A stretch of DNA of 64,000 nt from positions 62,001 through 126,000 of the forward strand of contig NZ_ADKM02000091.1 of the NCBI RefSeq assembly GCF_000178155.2, in the 5' to 3' direction. Source of the DNA: Hominimerdicola alba 8. Its GTDB lineage: Bacteria > Bacillota > Clostridia > Oscillospirales > Ruminococcaceae. The notes under the pieces were generated by a model. It made no database searches. It was given only the letters and a program-made list of their open reading frames with translations, and was not told where the DNA came from. Position numbers and translations under genes: made by a program. Shown piece by piece: positions 58,170-64,000 of this stretch. Each line of letters opens with the position of its first letter. The first letter of the stretch is position 1.

Positions 58170-59297
58170 ATGTACGAAAATATTGACGCATATATCGACA
58201 GCCTGCTGAAAGGCTCCACTCCCGATAAGCCCCTGTGGAATATCGAGAGCATCAGACAGGGCAAACCCGCCCACTGGAATTACATAGACGGCTGTATGAT
58301 GACTGCTCTGCTGAATTTCGCAGAGATCACAGGAGATAAGAAGTATTCCGACTTCGTCTGTGATTTCATCGACTACTACGTTGGTGATGACGGTTCTATA
58401 CTCGGTTATTCAAAGGATAAATACAATCTTGATGATATAAACGAGGGCAGAGTGCTGTTCGACCTGTACGATATGACAGGCAAAGAGAAGTATCTCAAAG
58501 CTATCGAACGCCTGCATGCCCAGATAGCCGAACAGCCTCGCACAAACACAGGCAACTTCTGGCATAAGCAGATATATCCGAACCAGATATGGCTGGACGG
58601 CATCTATATGGCGCAGGTCTTTTATGTGCGCTATCAGCTGAAAAACGGCGGCGATATCAGCGATACTCTGTCGCAGATAAAGAATGTCCGCAAATATATG
58701 TTCAGTGAGGAAAAAGGGCTGTGCTATCACGGCATGGACTGCTCAAAGTCAGCTTTCTGGGCTGATAAGCAGACAGGTCTTTCAAAGAACTTCTGGCTTC
58801 GTGCCATCGGCTGGTTCACCGTTGCGCTGGCTGATATAATAGCCTATACCGACGGTTCAGACCGTGAAGAGTTCATCTCGGTGTTCCGCGATGTGATAAA
58901 AGGCATATCACAGTATGCCGACCCCGAAACAGGCATGTATTATCAGGTGGTAGACTGTGGCGGCAGAGAGGGCAACTACCTCGAAACCAGCGGCAGCAGC
59001 ATGATAGCCTACGCAATGCTCAAAGGTGCAAGACTGGGCGTTATCGATGAAAGTTATGCCGCACTTGGCAGAAAGACCTTTGACGGCATCTGTAAAAAGT
59101 ACCTCACCGTTAGCGAAAACGGCGAACTTCATCTCGGCGGCATCTGCCTTGTGGCAGGTCTTGGACCCGAAGATAACAAGCGCCGTGACGGAAGCTATGA
59201 GTACTATATCTCAGAACCCGTAGTCGAGAACGACGCAAAAGGCGTTGCTCCTTTCCTCCTCTGCTACACAGAAGTTCTGAGAACACAGAAAAACTAA
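58170..59297 (+). CDS. Unsaturated rhamnogalacturonyl hydrolase (GH105)
   Basis: 375 residues of the alpha6/alpha6-barrel GH105 family (YteR type). The predicted catalytic acid is Asp143 in QIWLDGIYMAQVFYVRY, the same residue number as in Bacillus YteR. Substrate-binding stretches include GKPAHWNYIDGCMMTALL, FWLRAIGWFTVALAD and GNYLETSGSSMIAYAM. It releases 4-deoxy-unsaturated galacturonate from lyase products, implying that pectate or rhamnogalacturonan lyases act outside the cell. It sits between GH28 and GH4 genes in the same operon. Confidence 0.95.
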   Translation: MYENIDAYIDSLLKGSTPDKPLWNIESIRQGKPAHWNYIDGCMMTALLNFAEITGDKKYSDFVCDFIDYYVGDDGSILGYSKDKYNLDDINEGRVLFDLYDMTGKEKYLKAIERLHAQIAEQPRTNTGNFWHKQIYPNQIWLDGIYMAQVFYVRYQLKNGGDISDTLSQIKNVRKYMFSEEKGLCYHGMDCSKSAFWADKQTGLSKNFWLRAIGWFTVALADIIAYTDGSDREEFISVFRDVIKGISQYADPETGMYYQVVDCGGREGNYLETSGSSMIAYAMLKGARLGVIDESYAALGRKTFDGICKKYLTVSENGELHLGGICLVAGLGPEDNKRRDGSYEYYISEPVVENDAKGVAPFLLCYTEVLRTQKN

Positions 59298-59390
59298 GCG
59301 TTTGACCTTTCCTGTCTTGTGTTGTTTCCTCCGCATTTGCGGGGGAAACGATGCAAATATAAAGGGAAATACAAATATAAAGTGGTAATT

Positions 59391-60788
59391 ATGAAGAATA
59401 TTAAGATCGCATATATCGGCGGCGGCTCAAAAGCATGGGCGCGCGTTTTCATGAAAGACTTAGCCCTTGCCGAAGACCTCAGCGGTGAGATAGCACTCTA
59501 TGATATAGACCTGCCCGCCGCAGAACTCAACCGCCGTATCGGTGAGCGCATAAACGCCCACCCCAACACCATTTCAAAATGGGATTACAAAGTTTATCCC
59601 GAAATAGGCACCGCTCTTGACGGCGCAGATTTCGTCATCTGCTCTATCCTTCCCGGTACTTTCGATGAGATGGAGGGCGATGTCCACCTGCCCGAAGAGT
59701 ACGGCATCTACCAGTCGGTAGGCGATACCGTAGGACCCGGCGGCGTGCTTAGGGCTATGCGCACAGTCCCCATATACGAGGGCTTTGCACGCGAGATAAA
59801 AGCCCACTGCCCCGATGCGTGGGTCATAAATCTCACCAATCCCATGACGGCATGCACGAAAACACTCTACGATGTTTTTCCTGAGATAAAAGCATTCGGC
59901 TGCTGTCACGAAGTCTTCCACGCACAGGAATTTTTAAGCTGTGCAGTCCATGAACTGATGGGCGTTCCCCGCCCACACCGCAGTGAGATCATCATCGATG
60001 CCTGCGGCGTGAACCATTTCACATGGATAACCGAAGCAAATTACAAGGGTACCGATCTTTTGAAGATACTGCCCGAATTTATCGATAAATTCTACGAGCA
60101 GGGCTACTGTGAGCATGTCGGCTCGCAGCCGCAGGAATTCCGCGATAATCCTTTCCGCTACGGCAATAAGGTCAAGATGGATCTGTTCAGACGCTTCGGC
60201 GTGCTGGCTGCGGCAGGCGACAGACACCTTGTAGAATTTCTGAACAACAGCTGGTACATAAAGGATAAAGCCGATGCCGAAAGCTGGCTCTTCCACCTGA
60301 CTACCGTTGCATACCGCAAGCAGGACAGGCTTGATAAGATAGCACAGTCACAGCGCATTGCTGACGGCGAAGAGCAGATAGATGTTTCACACAGCGATGA
60401 AGAAGTTGTTGAACTGATGAAAGCACTGCTGGGTCTGATACCTCCGAAGGTTTCCAACGCCAACGTTGTGAATGTCGGTCAGATGCCTCAGCTGCCTCTC
60501 GGCTCGGTGGTCGAAACAAACTGCGTGTTCGCCCACAACAGCTTAAAGCCCGTGACATCAAAGCCGCTGCCTAACGATGTTAACGCACTTGTTCTCAGAA
60601 ATGCCATAAATATCGAGAACACCTACTACGGTATAAAAGAGCGCGACCTCAACAGGATATTCGAGGCTTTCATAAACCAGCCCCTCTGCAGCAGCCTGAC
60701 AGTGGCTCAGGGCAAAGAACTGTTCAATAAGATGCTGGCTGCCACCGAAGCCTATTTAAAGGACTTCTACCCCTCTACGAGGCTCTGA
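59391..60788 (+). CDS. Alpha-galacturonidase, GH4 family (LplD type)
   Basis: 465 residues from the ATG at 59391; the longer in-frame reading has no family similarity. Rossmann motif MKNIKIAYIGGGSKAWARVF binds NAD. Metal and substrate ligands lie in INLTNPMTACT, GCCHEVFHAQE and GVNHFTWITEA. The length and the KAWARVFMKDL start fit the LplD subgroup, which splits digalacturonate using NAD and Mn2+. It yields free galacturonate from GH28 products. Only a weak ribosome binding site (AAAGTGG) is seen. Confidence 0.92.
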   Translation: MKNIKIAYIGGGSKAWARVFMKDLALAEDLSGEIALYDIDLPAAELNRRIGERINAHPNTISKWDYKVYPEIGTALDGADFVICSILPGTFDEMEGDVHLPEEYGIYQSVGDTVGPGGVLRAMRTVPIYEGFAREIKAHCPDAWVINLTNPMTACTKTLYDVFPEIKAFGCCHEVFHAQEFLSCAVHELMGVPRPHRSEIIIDACGVNHFTWITEANYKGTDLLKILPEFIDKFYEQGYCEHVGSQPQEFRDNPFRYGNKVKMDLFRRFGVLAAAGDRHLVEFLNNSWYIKDKADAESWLFHLTTVAYRKQDRLDKIAQSQRIADGEEQIDVSHSDEEVVELMKALLGLIPPKVSNANVVNVGQMPQLPLGSVVETNCVFAHNSLKPVTSKPLPNDVNALVLRNAINIENTYYGIKERDLNRIFEAFINQPLCSSLTVAQGKELFNKMLAATEAYLKDFYPSTRL

Positions 60789-60790
60789 CA

Positions 60791-61789
60791 GTGACAGACG
60801 CATTCTTGTTCGCAGCTGAGGCGGTACTGCCCATAGTGCTCCTGATAGTGCTGGGCTATGTGCTCAAGCGGCGCGGTATGTTAACAAAGCCCTTTTTAGA
60901 TGTGGGCAATAAGCTGACTTTCCGCGTGCTGTTGCCCGTCATGCTGTTCTGTAATGTCTATAAGATCGACCGCCTGTCAGATGTCAATGTGGCATTCGTG
61001 CTGTACGGCATCGGGGCGGTGATCATCCTTTTTCTTGCGGCGATAGCAGTGTGCTGTGCTTTCACAAAAGACAACGCAAAGCGCGGTTCGCTGATACAGT
61101 CGGTATTCCGTTCAAATTATGCGATAATCGGCATACCGCTCGCAGCATCGCTTTTCGGAGATAAGGGCGCAGCCGCCGCAGGTGTGATGTCAGCTTTCTG
61201 TGTACCGACTTTCAATATCCTGGGCGTTATAACGCTGGTGATATTCAACGGAAATGAAGAAAAGCAGAAAGCCGATATAAAAAAGATATTTCTGGGAGTT
61301 GTAAAAAATCCCCTTATAATCGGCACAGTTACAGGTCTTGCAGTGCTTGGCATACGCGAGATATTTGTAAAAACAGGCATATCTTTCCGCCTGAGCGATG
61401 TGACGGTGCTGTTTAAAACACTGGAAAATATAAAGTCGATCTGCACACCTCTCGCGCTGATAGTGCTGGGCGGCAAGTTTGAATTCTCTGCCGTTTCAAG
61501 ACTGCGCCGCGAGATAATTTTCGGCACACTGGTCAGAACAGTGGCAGTTCCCGTCATTGGTCTTGGCACAGCTTTATTGCTGAAAAATACAATGTCACTT
61601 TCGGGTGAACATTTCGCTACATATATGGGTGTTTTCGCGACTCCCGTAGCAGTGGCATCAGCAATAATGGCAAAGGAAATGGGCGCAGATGACGAGTTGG
61701 CAGGTCAGCTGGTAGTCTGGACGAGCCTTGTCAGTACCGTGACGATATTCATTTATGTCACCGTACTGAGAATTATCGGAATATTTTAG
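60791..61789 (+). CDS. AEC-family transporter
   Basis: 332 residues from a GTG two bases after the GH4 stop. Ten membrane segments in two halves, with the family's VLPIVLLIVLGYVLKRRGMLT start and NYAIIGIPLA and FATPVAVASAIMAKEMG motifs. AEC (auxin efflux carrier) proteins move organic acids across the membrane. In this locus an export or uptake role for galacturonate or a keto-sugar acid is likely but not shown. Confidence 0.9.
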   Translation: MTDAFLFAAEAVLPIVLLIVLGYVLKRRGMLTKPFLDVGNKLTFRVLLPVMLFCNVYKIDRLSDVNVAFVLYGIGAVIILFLAAIAVCCAFTKDNAKRGSLIQSVFRSNYAIIGIPLAASLFGDKGAAAAGVMSAFCVPTFNILGVITLVIFNGNEEKQKADIKKIFLGVVKNPLIIGTVTGLAVLGIREIFVKTGISFRLSDVTVLFKTLENIKSICTPLALIVLGGKFEFSAVSRLRREIIFGTLVRTVAVPVIGLGTALLLKNTMSLSGEHFATYMGVFATPVAVASAIMAKEMGADDELAGQLVVWTSLVSTVTIFIYVTVLRIIGIF

Positions 61790-61900
61790 ATGTCCGTTTC
61801 GTCCATAAAATCAGACGGTTTGGTTATCGCTTTTATGGGCTGTCAGCGGTACAATATAAATAAGCTAATTGTTTTACTTAATTACACGGAGGTAATAAAA

Positions 61901-62656
61901 ATGATACTTGATATGTTCAGCTTAAAGGGCAAAGTTGCTATCGTAACAGGCAGCGACACAGGTCTTGGTCAGGGCATCTCTAAGGCTTTTGTTGAGGCAG
62001 GTGCTAAGGTGCTCGGCGTTTCCAGAGTTGAAAGCACAGCTACACAGGAAATGCTCGGTGAAGATAACTTCCAGTTCATCGTTGCAGACCTTTCCACTCT
62101 TGATCCGATAGATAATATCATAAATACAGCTGTTGAAAAATTCGGCAGACTTGATATACTGGTAAACAACGCAGGCGTTATCAAGCGTGAAGACAGCATC
62201 GACTTCTCAGTTGATAACTGGGATCTGGTAATGAACGTAAACTGCCGTACACTGTTCTTCCTGTCGCAGGCTGCTGCAAAGCAGTTCATCAAGCAGAAGA
62301 GCGGCGGCAAGATCATCTCCACCGCAAGCATGCTCTCCTATCAGGGCGGCATAAGAGTTCCCAGCTACACCGCAAGTAAGTCGGCAGTAAAGGGCATAAC
62401 AATGACTATGGCTAACGAGTGGGCTAAGTACGGCATCAACGTAAATGCCATCGCACCCGGCTACATGGCTACCAACAACACTAAGGCACTCCGCGCTGAT
62501 GCTGAAAGAAGCGAAGCTATCCTCGAAAGGATACCCGCAGGCAGATGGGGCACACCTGATGACCTGATGGGCGCAGCAGTATTCCTTGCATCATCTGCAA
62601 GTGATTATGTTAACGGCTTCACCCTCGCAGTAGACGGCGGCTGGCTGGCAAGATAA
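61901..62656 (+). CDS. kduD: 2-dehydro-3-deoxy-D-gluconate 5-dehydrogenase KduD
   Basis: 251 residues from the ATG at 61901, with CGGAGG seven bases upstream. Short-chain dehydrogenase with the NAD motif TGSDTGLGQGISKAF, NNAG, catalytic Tyr156 and Lys160 (YTASKSAVKG) and the C-terminal VNGFTLAVDGGWLA. It interconverts 2,5-diketo-3-deoxygluconate and KDG, the step after ring opening of the unsaturated uronate released by GH105. The usual partner KduI (isomerase) is not in view. Confidence 0.93.
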   Translation: MILDMFSLKGKVAIVTGSDTGLGQGISKAFVEAGAKVLGVSRVESTATQEMLGEDNFQFIVADLSTLDPIDNIINTAVEKFGRLDILVNNAGVIKREDSIDFSVDNWDLVMNVNCRTLFFLSQAAAKQFIKQKSGGKIISTASMLSYQGGIRVPSYTASKSAVKGITMTMANEWAKYGINVNAIAPGYMATNNTKALRADAERSEAILERIPAGRWGTPDDLMGAAVFLASSASDYVNGFTLAVDGGWLAR

Positions 62657-62677
62657 GCTATCAGGAGGACGACTAAA

Positions 62678-63649
62678 ATGGATAATACTAAGTTTTTGGA
62701 ACAGCTTGAATGCACAGGCATCGTGCCCGTAATAAAGCTGGAGAATACAGACGATGCAGTTAACCTCGCAAAGGCACTTTACGACGGCGGCATACACTGC
62801 GCTGAGGTAACTTTCCGCGCTGAGGGTGCAGATAAAGTCATCTCTCAGATGGTAAAGGCTTATCCCGATATGCTGGTAGGCGCAGGCACAGTACTCACCA
62901 CCGAGCAGTGCGACAGAGCCATCGAAGCAGGCGCAAAGTTCTGCGTTGCACCCGGTCTTAACCCGAAGGTAGTTCAGCACTGCCTCGATAAGGGCGTTCC
63001 TTTCGCACCGGGCGTTGCAAACGGTTCGCAGATAGAGCAGGCTATGGAACTGGGTCTGGACTTCGTTAAGTTCTTCCCCGCTGAGCAGGCAGGCGGTCTG
63101 CCTTACATCAAGGCTGTTTCCGCTCCCTATTCTTCCATGAAGTTTATGCCCACAGGCGGCGTAAATGAGAATAATCTGAACACTTATCTGGCGTTCAAGA
63201 AGATAGTATGCTGCGGCGGCAGCTGGATAGTTCCCGATAAGCTGGTAAAGGCCGGCAAGTGGGAAGAGATAACCGCTCTCTGCCGCTCGGCAGTAAACAA
63301 GATGCTGGGCTTTGAACTGGCACACATCGGCATCAACTGCGACAGCGAGTCTGAGGCACTTGATGTTACCTCCAAGTTTGACAAGCTGTTCGGCTGGGAG
63401 CAGAAGAACGGCAACAGCAGTGTGTTCGCAGGCGGCGCAGTTGAGTGCATGAAGGCACCTTTCAAGGGCGCTAAGGGTCACATCGCTGTAAGAACTAACA
63501 GTGTCCGCAGAGCAGTTTATCAGCTGGCACATCAGGGCATCGAAGCTGATATGTCTACCGCCAAGTACGATGCTGACGGCAGAATGACAGTCGTTTATCT
63601 CAAGGAAGATTTCGGCGGCTTCGCAGTACACCTTGTAGAGAAAAAGTAA
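62678..63649 (+). CDS. KDPG/KHG aldolase with C-terminal VOC-like domain
   Basis: 323 residues. Residues 1-205 are a complete class I KDPG aldolase: GIVPVIKLE, CAEVTFR, VGAGTVLT, catalytic Lys131 in DFVKFFPAEQAGG and FMPTGGV. It splits 2-keto-3-deoxy-6-phosphogluconate into pyruvate and glyceraldehyde-3-phosphate. The remaining 115 residues (LGFELAHIGINCDSESEALDVTSKFDKLFGWEQ ... FGGFAVHLVEK) look like a single VOC/glyoxalase-type domain, an added part of unknown role found in some clostridial relatives. AGGAGG precedes the ATG. Confidence 0.93.
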   Translation: MDNTKFLEQLECTGIVPVIKLENTDDAVNLAKALYDGGIHCAEVTFRAEGADKVISQMVKAYPDMLVGAGTVLTTEQCDRAIEAGAKFCVAPGLNPKVVQHCLDKGVPFAPGVANGSQIEQAMELGLDFVKFFPAEQAGGLPYIKAVSAPYSSMKFMPTGGVNENNLNTYLAFKKIVCCGGSWIVPDKLVKAGKWEEITALCRSAVNKMLGFELAHIGINCDSESEALDVTSKFDKLFGWEQKNGNSSVFAGGAVECMKAPFKGAKGHIAVRTNSVRRAVYQLAHQGIEADMSTAKYDADGRMTVVYLKEDFGGFAVHLVEKK

Positions 63650-63670
63650 TTCAAAGGAGATAGGATAGAT

Positions 63671-64000
63671 ATGGCAAAGATAGTTACAATGGGCGAGATA
63701 ATGCTCAGATTGTCTACCCCAAATAACGAGAAGTTCATACAGGCAAATCAGTTTGATATAAACTACGGCGGCGGAGAAGCTAACGTTGCAGTATCACTGG
63801 CAAACTACGGCCACGATGCTGAGTTCATCACCGCTGTTCCCGATAACCCCATCGGCGCAAGCGCTGTTGCAGCACTGAGAAAGTACGGCGTTGAAACCAA
63901 GCACATCGCAAGATGCGGCAAAAGACTGGGCATCTATTTCCTTGAAACAGGTGCTTCCATGAGAGCGTCAAACGTTGTATATGACAGAGCAGATTCTTCG
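63671..64000 (+). CDS. kdgK: 2-keto-3-deoxygluconate kinase (partial, cut by window end)
   Basis: The first 110 residues of a PfkB-family sugar kinase: MAKIVTMGEIMLRLSTPNNEKFIQANQFDINYGGGEANVAVSLANYG, followed by GRLGIYFLETG-like KRLGIYFLETGAS. The GGGEANVA motif and start match KdgK. AAAGGAGATAGG precedes the ATG. It phosphorylates KDG to KDPG for the aldolase encoded 21 bp upstream. The C-terminal catalytic GAGD region is beyond the window. Confidence 0.9.
   Translation, partial: MAKIVTMGEIMLRLSTPNNEKFIQANQFDINYGGGEANVAVSLANYGHDAEFITAVPDNPIGASAVAALRKYGVETKHIARCGKRLGIYFLETGASMRASNVVYDRADSS

Overview
The window looks like a chromosomal segment of an anaerobic plant-fibre degrader of the Ruminococcus group (Oscillospiraceae). 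The reasons are moderate GC, strong -35/-10 promoters with 17-bp spacers, AGGAGG-type ribosome binding sites, many lipobox lipoproteins, a dockerin-bearing secreted protein, a clostridial SUF operon (sufCBDSU plus an Rrf2 regulator) and a large pectin-oligosaccharide locus. The species is inferred from gene content only. I see no phage, CRISPR array, rRNA operon or transposase gene.

Layout: 1-2,400 carries efp, a CD1247-type acidic zinc-ribbon protein, an FMN riboswitch with ribU, and a small membrane zinc-ribbon protein. 3,000-12,000 carries an orphan ABC solute-binding lipoprotein, a CAP/dockerin protein, two lipoproteins and an O-antigen-ligase-like membrane protein. 12,200-14,000 holds, on the minus strand, an XRE regulator, a DUF3592-like protein and a class I fumarase alpha subunit without its beta partner. 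14,330-18,070 encodes a 1,246-residue protein joining a LacI-type sugar-binding domain, GGDEF, EAL and a beta-helix-like tail. 18,700-23,324 is a LacI-regulated sugar ABC importer. 23,494-25,162 is a minus-strand set: PH-like protein, response regulator and ArsC-like protein. Just upstream lies a candidate small RNA with an anti-Shine-Dalgarno segment. 25,700-27,512 holds a DUF378 protein, a structured intergenic element and a PrsA-like foldase. 27,770-28,830 is a tRNA cluster in which a Val-Asp-Phe-Gly block occurs twice, with a highly divergent tRNA-Gly(UCC)-like gene between the copies. 28,900-35,450 carries a Mbeg1-like hydrolase, a small membrane protein, a large hybrid histidine kinase and a CpsB-type PHP phosphatase. 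35,660-40,817 is the SUF operon. 41,395-43,716 encodes a clostripain-family protease.

From 44,458 to the end is a pectin utilisation locus: pectinesterase (CE8), AraC regulator, GltD-like flavoprotein, an LplB/YtcP/LplA-type ABC importer with an MsmK-type ATPase and five small polytopic membrane proteins of unknown role, polygalacturonase (GH28), unsaturated rhamnogalacturonidase (GH105), alpha-galacturonidase (GH4, LplD-type), an AEC carrier, KduD, a two-domain KDPG aldolase and the start of KDG kinase. None of these enzymes has a signal peptide. The locus therefore appears to import oligogalacturonides, trim them in the cytoplasm and feed them through KDG/KDPG into pyruvate and glyceraldehyde-3-phosphate.

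The window also holds two families of MITE-like palindromic repeats: four copies of a 103-bp element and two copies of a 124/159-bp element, one of which is interrupted by a further hairpin.
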